From: an uncultured Eggerthellaceae bacterium
GTDB lineage: Bacteria > Actinomycetota > Coriobacteriia > Coriobacteriales > Eggerthellaceae
Assembly (NCBI GenBank): GCA_910588205.1
Contig: CAJUQK010000009.1
Coordinates: 10,326 to 74,325 of the forward strand
Direction: 5' to 3'
DNA: 64,000 nt
Shown piece after piece: positions 25,978 to 33,801 of this stretch. The notes under the pieces are model-generated. The model worked only from the letters and a program-made list of their open reading frames with translations. It ran no database searches and was not told where the DNA came from. The translations under genes were made by a program, and so were the position numbers. Within the stretch, counting starts at the first letter, position 1; every line of letters starts with the position of its first letter.

Positions 25978-27510
25978 ATGTGGCAGCGGTTCACCTTCTA
26001 CGATCTGCGCGTCATCGGTCATTATCTGGGCGTTCTCATCACCTGGTCAGCTGCGCTCATGGCCATACCTCTGGTGGTGGGTCTCATCTTCCAAGAATGG
26101 GACGCTGTCAGTCGGTATCTCTTCTCTATCGGCATCGCTTTCGTGGCCGGGGCCACCCTTCGCTTCTGTCGCGTGCAGCCGGGGCGGTTGAACCGGCAAC
26201 AGGCTCTGGCTATCGTAGGTCTTGCTTGGATCGTCCTTGGGGTCTTCTGTTCCATCCCCCTGTATCTCTCAGGCCATTTCGTCTCGTTCCTGGACGCGCT
26301 CTTCGATGGGGTCTCAGGTATCACCACCACCGGCGCCTCGCTCATCATCGACTTAGACCATCTCTCCTATGCCGACAACACGTTCCGCTTCATGATGCAC
26401 CTCTTGGGTGGCTTGGGGTTGATTGTGGTAGCGCTCTCCCTGGGGGTCTTCGGAAAGGGTTCCGGCAGCCAACTCTATACGTCCGAGGCGCGCAGCGAAC
26501 ACGTAGTGCCGAATGTGATCCAGACCACCCAATTCATTGCGAAGGTGACAGCCATCGTGATCTTGGTGGCCACCGTGTTGCTCACCGGGCTGCTCCTGCT
26601 GCAGGGCTTCGAACCGGCCCGGGCTGTCCTCCAAGCGCTCTGGGTCAGCATCTCTGGTTTCGTGACCGGCGGCTTTGCTCCCATGCAGCAGTCCATCCTC
26701 TACTATCACTCCTTCGTTCTTGAGATCATCACTCTGATCTTGATGATCCTCGGCTCCATCAGCTTCGTTGTCTTCTATGAGGTCTGGAAAGGGAATACGG
26801 GCCCCTTCTTCCGTGATATCGAGACGCGCACCATGTTCATCTGGGTGGCCGTCATGCTGGGAGTCTTCGTAGCATCTCTTTCCGGCTCTCCCTTGTTCGC
26901 CGATATCCCGGCCCTCCTTCGCCGTGGTGTGTACATGGTGATCTCTGCTTTCACGACTACTGGGTTTTCTGTCATCACACCGAACCAGTTGATGGTGGTC
27001 CTGACCAGTGGAGCGTTCTTGACCATCGCGCTGCTGATGGCCGTGGGCGGCGCAGCCGGGTCTACCTCGGGCGGCATCAAGCTGTATCGTGTGGGGATCA
27101 TCGCGAAATCCATCTTGCAGACCATCAAACAGGCTGTGTCTCCTAACTCAGCTCGCGTGGTGGAATCCTATTTCCATGTAGGGAAGCGCATCCTCACGCC
27201 TACGGCCGTAAAAACGGCCATGACCATATTCATCCTCTACGTGGTGACCTATGTGGTGGGAGCGCTGGTGGGGATCGCCCACGGGTATGATGCCACTCAA
27301 TCCATCTTCGAATCCATTGCCATGACATCGAATGGAGGGCTGATCACGGGCCTTGCCACACCGGGTATGCCTCCCACATTGGAGTTGTTCTACATCCTAC
27401 AGATGTGGGTAGGCCGTTTGGAGTTCATTACGCTGTTGGCGCTGGTGGCTCAGGTGGTCTCTTCTGTTCTGCCGCGTCCCCGGGCGAAGATGCGAGGGAA
27501 GATCCTATGA
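25978..27510 (+). CDS. trkH: Trk-type potassium uptake protein TrkH
   Basis: A 510-residue membrane protein of the TrkH/KtrB superfamily that imports K+. About ten hydrophobic segments and four selectivity-filter-like P-loops are visible: FDGVSGITTTGAS, VSISGFVTGGFAP, ISAFTTTGFSVIT and ESIAMTSNGGL. The GGAAGSTSGGIKLYR segment is typical. TrkH works with a cytoplasmic TrkA subunit, but no trkA is adjacent. The next gene overlaps its stop by ATGA. Confidence 0.93.
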   Translation: MWQRFTFYDLRVIGHYLGVLITWSAALMAIPLVVGLIFQEWDAVSRYLFSIGIAFVAGATLRFCRVQPGRLNRQQALAIVGLAWIVLGVFCSIPLYLSGHFVSFLDALFDGVSGITTTGASLIIDLDHLSYADNTFRFMMHLLGGLGLIVVALSLGVFGKGSGSQLYTSEARSEHVVPNVIQTTQFIAKVTAIVILVATVLLTGLLLLQGFEPARAVLQALWVSISGFVTGGFAPMQQSILYYHSFVLEIITLILMILGSISFVVFYEVWKGNTGPFFRDIETRTMFIWVAVMLGVFVASLSGSPLFADIPALLRRGVYMVISAFTTTGFSVITPNQLMVVLTSGAFLTIALLMAVGGAAGSTSGGIKLYRVGIIAKSILQTIKQAVSPNSARVVESYFHVGKRILTPTAVKTAMTIFILYVVTYVVGALVGIAHGYDATQSIFESIAMTSNGGLITGLATPGMPPTLELFYILQMWVGRLEFITLLALVAQVVSSVLPRPRAKMRGKIL

Positions 27511-28160
27511 GGCGTTCGTTCGTGAAGCGGTTCGAAGCATCTCATGCGAAGGCGCTCGCGGTCATCTTCGCTACGGCGTTGTTCGGCGCATTCGGTCTTG
27601 GGCTGAGCGGATGTGCTCCTGAAGATATGCCCGAGAGCAGCCCTCAGGGAACCGGTTCAACGGAACCAACCACAGAGAACCGGATCAACCCATCTCAATT
27701 ACCTGATAGCTCATTCATCTATGACGCCACCATCTCATCCCTCGAGAAGGCCGATCCGTATATGGATGGGCAAACGGTACAGGTGGTAGGAGAGGCTGTC
27801 GGTGATCGCGTATTCGCTGAGCTGGATCCGTCATATAGCTGGATCACGCTGCAGGCTGTAGATGGGACTTATGCCGAAGCGACCTGCTATATGACCACGC
27901 GCGCAACGGATGCCATTGACACGTACGGCGCTTATGGACGGCACGGTACGACCTTACAAGTGCGGGGGACGTTCAATCTGGCTTGCAAAGACCACGCAGG
28001 GTTGTCTGACTTGCACGCTACAAGTGTGGAAGTGGTATCGGCAGGCTATGAGAATCGCACGCCGTTCAACATGGCTCAGGTGGTGCCGGGTCTCTTGCTG
28101 GTAGCCCTGGGCGGGTTGCTGCTGTTGGGGTATCGGCATCTGCGGGAGCGTCAGCTATGA
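27507..28160 (+). CDS. Lipoprotein with possible OB-fold domain and C-terminal membrane helix
   Basis: A 217-residue protein. An N-terminal signal with lipobox LSGC (Cys at about residue 35) is followed by a polar linker, a beta-rich domain (DGQTVQVVGEAVGDRVFAEL, SYSWITLQAVDGTYAEAT) resembling a small OB-fold, and a C-terminal hydrophobic helix (VVPGLLLVALGGLLLLGYRHL). A lipid anchor plus a second membrane segment is unusual. ATGA overlaps with both trkH upstream and rsgA downstream indicate translational coupling in one operon. Function unknown. Confidence 0.7.
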   Translation: MRRSFVKRFEASHAKALAVIFATALFGAFGLGLSGCAPEDMPESSPQGTGSTEPTTENRINPSQLPDSSFIYDATISSLEKADPYMDGQTVQVVGEAVGDRVFAELDPSYSWITLQAVDGTYAEATCYMTTRATDAIDTYGAYGRHGTTLQVRGTFNLACKDHAGLSDLHATSVEVVSAGYENRTPFNMAQVVPGLLLVALGGLLLLGYRHLRERQL

Positions 28161-29092
28161 AGCACGGCACCGTGGTCAAGCTTGATCGGTCATTGCCTCT
28201 GGTCGAGCTGGACAATGGCGAACGCGTTCGATGTGAGCATGCCACTGATCTGGTGAAGAACGGTGCAGAGCGGGCGGTGATTGGGGACGGCGTGCTGCTC
28301 TATGCACCGGAGACCCACGATGTCCATGTGATCCAAGAGATACTGCCTCGGCGCACGCGGTTGGTGCGGCGAGATCCACGGGAGCGTGCGGCCGAACAAG
28401 TGATGGCTGCGAATTTTGACCGCGTCTTCGTTGTCCAGCCTATCAATAAGTTGAACTTCCGACGGTTGGAGCGAGAATTGGTGCTGGCCTTCGAAACAGG
28501 TGCTCCGGTAACGGTCCTCTTGACCAAAGGGGACTTGCTGGATGCTTCCGACCGAGAGGAAGCAGTCCGTGCAGTGAACGCGTTGGTGGACAGCGAAGTA
28601 GCTGTAGTGGTTGTCTCAGCAACAGAAGATGCCAGCTTGGAGGAGATCCGCCACCTGATACCCCCTTCGGAGACGGCAGTGCTCATGGGGCAGTCTGGTG
28701 CTGGGAAATCTACGCTCATCAACCGGCTGACCTCCAGTGAAGCACGACGAACCTCCAGCGTTCGCCCGTCTGACGGGAAAGGGCGGCATACCACTGTTTC
28801 CCGTGAAACAGTGAAGGTGCCGGGAGGCGGTCACATCGTCGATATGCCCGGGGTGCGCGGTCTAGGGCTTTGGGATGCTGAAGCGGGGATTCAAGCGGCG
28901 TTCGCTGACATCGAGCAGCTAGCCGAGACATGCCGCTTTCGAGATTGCGAACACGGGGCGGAGCCGGGTTGTGCTGTGCGTGCAGCGGTGGAGTCAGGAG
29001 TTGTGCCGCCCGAGCGGCTGGATTCTTATCGAGGCTTGCGCGATGAGCTCCGCGTTACCCAAGTACGCCGCGAACAGCAGCGCTGGCGCTGA
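28157..29092 (+). CDS. rsgA: Ribosome small-subunit-dependent GTPase RsgA
   Basis: A 311-residue circularly permuted GTPase involved in 30S maturation. An N-terminal OB-fold (RVRCEHATDLVKNGAERAVIGD) is followed by the GTPase domain in permuted order: G4 LLTKGDLLD, G1 GQSGAGKSTLINRL, the G3-like DMPGVRGLGLW, and a zinc-binding C-terminus CRFRDCEHGAEPGC. ATG 28157 overlaps the upstream stop. A near-perfect parS-like sequence lies inside at 28795. Confidence 0.93.
   Translation: MKHGTVVKLDRSLPLVELDNGERVRCEHATDLVKNGAERAVIGDGVLLYAPETHDVHVIQEILPRRTRLVRRDPRERAAEQVMAANFDRVFVVQPINKLNFRRLERELVLAFETGAPVTVLLTKGDLLDASDREEAVRAVNALVDSEVAVVVVSATEDASLEEIRHLIPPSETAVLMGQSGAGKSTLINRLTSSEARRTSSVRPSDGKGRHTTVSRETVKVPGGGHIVDMPGVRGLGLWDAEAGIQAAFADIEQLAETCRFRDCEHGAEPGCAVRAAVESGVVPPERLDSYRGLRDELRVTQVRREQQRWR
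28795..28810. promoter_or_regulatory. parS-like site in rsgA (one mismatch)
   Basis: TGTTTCCCGTGAAACA differs from parS at one base (A to C). It encodes VSRET within rsgA. Possible weak ParB site about 11 kb right of oriC. Confidence 0.45.
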
Positions 29093-29097
29093 TCTTT

Positions 29098-29127
29098 ATT
29101 ACGCGGCCGCTTTGCGGACCGCGTAAT
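29098..29127. terminator. Hairpin after rsgA
   Basis: ATTACGCGG and CCGCGTAAT form a perfect 9-bp stem, with a nested CCGC-TTT-GCGG hairpin as its loop. It lies 6 bp past the rsgA stop; no U-tract follows, so it could also be a transcript-stability structure. Confidence 0.45.
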
Positions 29128-29137
29128 GGATTGCCGC

Positions 29138-29250
29138 TGCGGTTTCTTCTGACACACGATCTTTACCCTTGTGCGCTTTCCCTCACAACCCTTAGGTTGC
29201 TCGGCCGCGCGGCGGGTGAATCTCGTGTATCAGAAGAACCCTCGCTGTCT
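29138..29250. ncRNA. Candidate structured RNA, class unknown
   Basis: TTCTTCTGACACACGA (29144-29159) pairs with TCGTGTATCAGAAGAA (29223-29238), a 16-bp stem with one mismatch. After a 2x2 internal loop TTTACCC (29162-29168) pairs with GGGTGAA (29214-29220). Inside lie a TTGTG...CACAA hairpin, AACC-CTTA-GGTT, and a GCCGCGCGGC self-complementary stretch, so a multibranched fold is plausible. It lies in the 245-bp gap between convergent rsgA and the coiled-coil gene. Strand not determined; I could not match it to a known RNA family. Confidence 0.45.
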
Positions 29251-29298
29251 TCATTTCAACCTAGATTTTTTGTAATGGCTTTTTCCAGGGTTTCGTAG

Positions 29299-29323
29299 GC
29301 GGCCATCCGTCCTTGATGGCCGC
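29299..29323. terminator. Hairpin downstream of the coiled-coil membrane gene
   Basis: GCGGCCATC and GATGGCCGC form a perfect 9-bp stem, 15 bp past the stop of the minus-strand gene. No clear U-tract on the minus strand. Confidence 0.45.
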
Positions 29324-29337
29324 TTTGGGCTTGAACA

Positions 29338-30576
29338 TCAAAGCTGATCCAGCAAACTGGTTGTCTTAGCGTATTCGCTCTGCCAAGAGGCCACGGTCTC
29401 ACTCTTCTGCAAGGTTGCTTCGTAGGCCTTGCGCACGATGTCGGTTGGGTACAGATCCCGCTTGCCTGCGATCAACTGTGCTGCTTCCTCTTCGGCAGCG
29501 TTGTACTGCGCATTCGCCTCTACCATAGCTTGGCTGGATAGGCTGATCCGCGCCTCATCGGTCTCTTTCGCATGCTCTTGGGCTGTGATCCGCAGCGTTG
29601 TATAGTCTTCGAAGGGCTTGAGCAGATCGTTGGCAGACTGCTCGAATGCCCCTGAACTGTCTATCAGCCAGCTTCCTTCGTTCTGCACAGCTCTTAGAGC
29701 ATCCCGCGCCTGGACGAACTCAGCGATGGCCTCATCAGACTTCTGGATGGCTGCTTCGGCGGCTGCTGCATCCACCAAGTCCGTTGCCGCGGCTTCGCGA
29801 GCCAGGGAATCCCCTTCCATGGTGTCTGCTAGGAAGGTTTCAGCCTGGTCATAGATCTGGGCAGCGGATATCGTGTCCTCTAGGATATCCTTGCCAGCGT
29901 CAAAGGCTTTCATGAGTGCGTTGATGGCGCCGATGGTATTGTTCGCCCGTTCCTTTTCGCCCCCCGACGACATCCCTTCGATATGCTCCACGGCCGTCTT
30001 CGCTGCACGCAGCTTGGTGGAGATGCTCTGTTGACGCTGGTCGAAACCGTTGAGCTCTTCGGTGAGCGCAGCAGCATCGATATCGGGCAGCGGCGTGGTG
30101 AGGGTAGACTCCACCAGAGAAAGGAACGGTTCTGCAGCGGTGAATTGCAGACGGATGTCCTCTATCTGAGCCGTGAGGCTATTCGCCCGCTCTTGCATCT
30201 GTTGATACCGGGCAATGCCAACGGTGGCACCGAACCCTACAGCTATCAGAACGATGATGACCATCAATGCCGTGAGCAGCCTGCGATTGCGCTTGCGGCG
30301 CACCTTGCGATCCTCTACCTCAGTGCCTGAGAATTCCCAGGAGGGACGGCTGGGAGCAGCATGGGCCCGTTGAGTGAACTTACCCGGAAGCGTTGGGTCT
30401 TTGGAGGGAGTGCCCGAGGGCCGCTTCTTCCCCAGCGTGAACAGAGAGATGCGCCCGAGAGGTGATCCGGCGTCCTTGTCTGTGTCTGCATGAGCAGCCT
30501 TCTTCGCATCAAGGACAGAGAACGATATCTCATTCGATGTACCCTGAGTGTTTCGCTTGATGTGGCCGAGCGGCAT
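29338..30576 (-). CDS. Membrane-anchored coiled-coil protein of unknown function
   Basis: A 412-residue protein: basic, Lys/Arg-rich cytoplasmic N-terminus, one transmembrane helix (LLTALMVIIVLIAVGFGATVGIA, about residues 98-120), then an Ala/Glu-rich helical extracytoplasmic domain with heptad-like stretches (ANSLTAQIEDIRLQFTAAEPF, AAAEAAIQKSDEAIAEFVQA, both shown in part). No enzymatic motif is recognised. ATG 30576 follows AAAGGAGCTCC; the frame is open further upstream into the divergent gene. It is divergent from the large M28-like gene. Confidence 0.75.
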   Translation of the reverse strand: MPLGHIKRNTQGTSNEISFSVLDAKKAAHADTDKDAGSPLGRISLFTLGKKRPSGTPSKDPTLPGKFTQRAHAAPSRPSWEFSGTEVEDRKVRRKRNRRLLTALMVIIVLIAVGFGATVGIARYQQMQERANSLTAQIEDIRLQFTAAEPFLSLVESTLTTPLPDIDAAALTEELNGFDQRQQSISTKLRAAKTAVEHIEGMSSGGEKERANNTIGAINALMKAFDAGKDILEDTISAAQIYDQAETFLADTMEGDSLAREAAATDLVDAAAAEAAIQKSDEAIAEFVQARDALRAVQNEGSWLIDSSGAFEQSANDLLKPFEDYTTLRITAQEHAKETDEARISLSSQAMVEANAQYNAAEEEAAQLIAGKRDLYPTDIVRKAYEATLQKSETVASWQSEYAKTTSLLDQL

Positions 30577-30642
30577 GGAGCTCCTTTCCGTGGAGGTGAT
30601 TATAGCGAAGGCCCCTGTACATTCGCGTTTCACCTGGTGCGG

Positions 30643-30648
30643 TATAAT
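30643..30648 (+). promoter_or_regulatory. -10 element upstream of the M28-like gene
   Basis: TATAAT within GGTATAATCC, 40 bp before ATG 30688 in the divergent promoter region. The -35 is not clear. Confidence 0.45.
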
Positions 30649-30687
30649 CCAGAAGACTATGCCCTTGCAGGCGACGAAAGGCATCCA

Positions 30688-33591
30688 ATGGCGCAAGCAA
30701 TAGAGTATGCTGCACGTTTGACAGAGACGATCGGCGCGCGGCCAGCCGGTACTGAAGAAGAGCAGCAGGCTTCTTTCTTCATCGATGAGGTCCTGCGTGA
30801 AGAAGCCGGCCTTGCCACAGAGATAGAGGAATTCAACTGCAGTCTGGGCTATGAGCTTCCGCGCACGGTTTGTTGCATCGCCACTGCTGTGCTGGGCATC
30901 CTGTCCCTCTTCCTTACGCTCATGGTCATCCCCTCGGTCATCATCACGCTGATCACGGCCGTTCTCTTCATCCTTGATTCGCTGGGTCATTCCCCCTTCG
31001 CCCGAATCGGCAATTCCGGTATCAGTCAGAACATCCTGGCGAAATACACGCCTCAAACGGATGCGGGCACGCGTGGCCGCAAGCGCAAGGTACTGGTTGT
31101 TGCCCATTACGACTCCGGCAAGGTGCGCATCGAAGCTAAAGGAGCCATGCTCTCCGCCCTACCGTATCTCTACATCCTTGAGCTTGTGGGCATGGCCCTC
31201 GTTCCCCTTGCCCTGTTGATCCGCTTCGTCACCAGCGCCACGGCCGGTTTGTTGGTGGTCTTGAATGTGATCACGGTCATTGGTGTGGTTCTGGCGCTCA
31301 TCCCGGTCTTCGGGTTCCTCATCCATCAGACAGCTCAGTACAACCGAGGCGCCAATGTGAATGCGTCGGGTGTTGCCGTGCTGCTGGAGTGCGCTAAGCG
31401 CATCGGCGAAGAGCCGGAAGAACTCATGGCTGATGCGGTGATGCATGGAGAAGAGGAGCTGCGTGCCGAGGGGTTGATCCCTGAAGATGTGGAACTGACC
31501 TATTCGGAAGCCGAACTTCCCGAGGGTGAGCTGACTGATTCCGCGGTGTTCGATGTTGCGGCTGTGCCGAAGGTTGAAGCACCTGCGGGAGTAACCGCTG
31601 TGGATGCTATTGCTGGGGGCGCGCTCGTAGCGGGGGCTGAGGCTGCCATGGTGGGAACCGTAGCCGGAGCAACGGCTTCAGCCTCAGGTGCGGCTCCCGA
31701 AGCTGCCCCTGACCAGCGGGCTGCCTATACCGCTGCTGTCTCCCAGAGCATTCCGGAGCCCGAACCCGAAGAGGACCCGAATGTTCCTGATTGGTATCGC
31801 AAGGCCATGCAGAAGGCCAACAAGCACGAGGATGCGGCTGTCACCGAACCGGTGCACCGTTCGAAGTTCGCTGACGCGCTGGACAACGCTAATGCGGTGA
31901 GCGCGAATGCCATCGAACAGGAAGAGAAGCAGTCCGAAGTGGAGCGCCGGTTGGCTCAGATGCGTGCGTCCATCATGGGCGAAGCGGGTGCACCGGGTGT
32001 GGCCACAGCGGCAGCTGCCCAAGCCCATGCGGGAGGTGGCGTTGACGGCTATCTGTCCAGCATGACCGATGCTAGCAATTACGAAGATGCTGCGGCAAAG
32101 CCCGTTGCTCCTGTTATGGCAACCCCCGTAGCTTCTTCTGGTTCCATCCCCGTTTCGGAGGCCGAAGCGCAGGCGGCGGCAGAAGAGGCAGCAGCAGCGG
32201 CGGCCGCAGCTGCCCAGGCAGCCGCGGTAACGGACAAGACCATCTCCTACATCCCCGTAGAGGTGGATGCAGAGGCAGTGGCCCGGGAGAACGCTGAACT
32301 CAAGCAGGCCGCTCAGGGTGTTGTTCCGGCTGCTCAAGAAGGAGCGGCTGTGAAGGAGGCTGCCAATGGCCGCAAGCGTCGCACCATAGACCTGCCCAGC
32401 TTGACGGGGGCTATCGAAGGAGTGAATGCGCGTCTGCAGAATGTACCGCTGGCTGAAGAGGAAGCATCTACAGAAGAGGCCAAGGCGGCCCGCCGTCAGG
32501 CGCGGCAGGAACGACTGGCCCATTCGCTGCCCCCTATGGATTCCCAAGAATTGCCAGAGGCTGATAAGACCCAGGCCATCAACACCGCTGGATCATTCGT
32601 CTCCGCGAGCGCTACATCCACCTTCGACCCCGTAGGGGACGAGCTGATCGCAGATGTGCGGGAAGAGGATCTGTATATCGAAGACGCAGACGACTCTGAC
32701 TACGCCTCTGATTTCACGGCTACCGGGGCTCCTGCTGGTCCGGGCTATGTGGAGATGCCGAAGTCACGGGCATCACGGATGTTCGGGCGGTTCCGTCGCA
32801 AGAAGAAGTCTGATGACGTTTCTTCCATGAGCGAGGCCTATGGCTTGGACGAGAGCTGGGATGCTCGTTCTGCGGGGGCTGCCCGCGGCGGCTGGGAGAG
32901 CTTCCGTGACAATGCCATGGATGATGACGATTGGGAGGGCGGTGCTTTCTCCAAGGTCCGCCAGCTGGCCAGCCGGGGAGGCAATGCCGCTCAGGATGGA
33001 GACGAGGACGGAGGCCACGAGGGGCGCGAAGGCCGTTCCACGCGGTCGGGCGGACGTCGGAGCCGACGAACCGAGAATCCCTTCGGCAACATCACCCTGA
33101 GTTCCATGTCTCTGGAAGAGCGCGAGATCATCCAGCAGTTCCACAGCGGTCCCATCTCTTGCGAGGTTTGGTTCTTGGCCGTAGGTGCAGAGCTAGCGAA
33201 CAATGCGGGCATCAAGTCGTTCTTGGCAGCCCATGGGGATGAACTGCGTGGCGCTATCGTGATAGACCTGGATGGCCTTGGAGCAGGGCACCTGTCTTTG
33301 ATCGAAGAGGATGGCATCTTCCAGCCGAAGAAGCCGTCGGCACGCATGAAGCGCTATGTCAATAAGGCTGCTTCAACGCTGGGGATGAACCTAGGCAAAG
33401 GCAAGATGCGTTGGCGCAATTCCGGTGCCTATTGCACGGCAGCTCATGGGTTGCAAACGTTGCACATCGCAGGCATGGAGGACGGCAAGCCCGCCTTCGC
33501 CGCCCAGGCCGATGATGTGATGGAGCACATCTCCGAAGAGAAGCTGGCGGAGAACGCTGCGTTCGTCATAGAGGTCCTTCGTCAGATATAG
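30688..33591 (+). CDS. Large membrane protein with split, degenerate M28-peptidase-like domain
   Basis: A 967-residue protein. The N-terminal part (about 1-235) resembles an M28 aminopeptidase (GARPAGTEEEQQ, VVAHYDSGK, NRGANVNASGVAVLLE) but carries several hydrophobic helices (about 70-105, 150-210). Residues about 240-800 are a low-complexity Ala/Glu-rich insertion with basic patches and an RRKKKSDD segment. The rest of the M28 fold resumes near 805 (WFLAVGAELANNAG, IVIDLDGLGAGH). Family knowledge says the motif before NASG should contain a metal-binding Asp (here Val), GAEE should have a second Glu (here Leu), and a C-terminal His is missing, so peptidase activity is doubtful. ATG 30688 follows AAAGG. 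Confidence 0.7.
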   Translation: MAQAIEYAARLTETIGARPAGTEEEQQASFFIDEVLREEAGLATEIEEFNCSLGYELPRTVCCIATAVLGILSLFLTLMVIPSVIITLITAVLFILDSLGHSPFARIGNSGISQNILAKYTPQTDAGTRGRKRKVLVVAHYDSGKVRIEAKGAMLSALPYLYILELVGMALVPLALLIRFVTSATAGLLVVLNVITVIGVVLALIPVFGFLIHQTAQYNRGANVNASGVAVLLECAKRIGEEPEELMADAVMHGEEELRAEGLIPEDVELTYSEAELPEGELTDSAVFDVAAVPKVEAPAGVTAVDAIAGGALVAGAEAAMVGTVAGATASASGAAPEAAPDQRAAYTAAVSQSIPEPEPEEDPNVPDWYRKAMQKANKHEDAAVTEPVHRSKFADALDNANAVSANAIEQEEKQSEVERRLAQMRASIMGEAGAPGVATAAAAQAHAGGGVDGYLSSMTDASNYEDAAAKPVAPVMATPVASSGSIPVSEAEAQAAAEEAAAAAAAAAQAAAVTDKTISYIPVEVDAEAVARENAELKQAAQGVVPAAQEGAAVKEAANGRKRRTIDLPSLTGAIEGVNARLQNVPLAEEEASTEEAKAARRQARQERLAHSLPPMDSQELPEADKTQAINTAGSFVSASATSTFDPVGDELIADVREEDLYIEDADDSDYASDFTATGAPAGPGYVEMPKSRASRMFGRFRRKKKSDDVSSMSEAYGLDESWDARSAGAARGGWESFRDNAMDDDDWEGGAFSKVRQLASRGGNAAQDGDEDGGHEGREGRSTRSGGRRSRRTENPFGNITLSSMSLEEREIIQQFHSGPISCEVWFLAVGAELANNAGIKSFLAAHGDELRGAIVIDLDGLGAGHLSLIEEDGIFQPKKPSARMKRYVNKAASTLGMNLGKGKMRWRNSGAYCTAAHGLQTLHIAGMEDGKPAFAAQADDVMEHISEEKLAENAAFVIEVLRQI

Positions 33592-33635
33592 TTCGCGATC
33601 ATCCGGGAGCGTTGGGACGTTCCGGGTGGTGCGTT

Positions 33636-33655
33636 GGGTCGATCTGGATCGGCCC
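33636..33655. repeat. Degenerate palindromic repeat
   Basis: GGGTCGATCTGGATCGGCCC, a truncated member of the dispersed family lacking the CTACG tail, after the M28-like gene. Confidence 0.5.
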
Positions 33656-33685
33656 TGAGTGACACCATCGTCTTAAGGTAACGGT

Positions 33686-33765
33686 AAAGCAGCGCTTTCT
33701 CCTGCCGTCTTCGTTGAGGACGGTACCTCCTATCCTGTAGGAGCACGCTTGGTCTTTGCTGCTGA
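33686..33765 (+). other. Possible folded 5' leader of the hybrid kinase gene
   Basis: AGCAGC (33688-33693) can pair with GCTGCT (33758-33763), enclosing hairpins CCGTC/GACGG (33705-33723) and CTCCTA/TAGGAG (33727-33743). A three-way junction about 40 bp before the start codon. No known riboswitch recognised. Confidence 0.3.
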
Positions 33766-33801
33766 CAGAGCCTAAGCGTCTCAAAGGGGACCGGAGGAAC
33801 A

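Noticed and set aside
31684..32547. 287-codon minus-strand frame
   Set aside because: Antisense to the low-complexity insertion of the M28-like gene; no motif.
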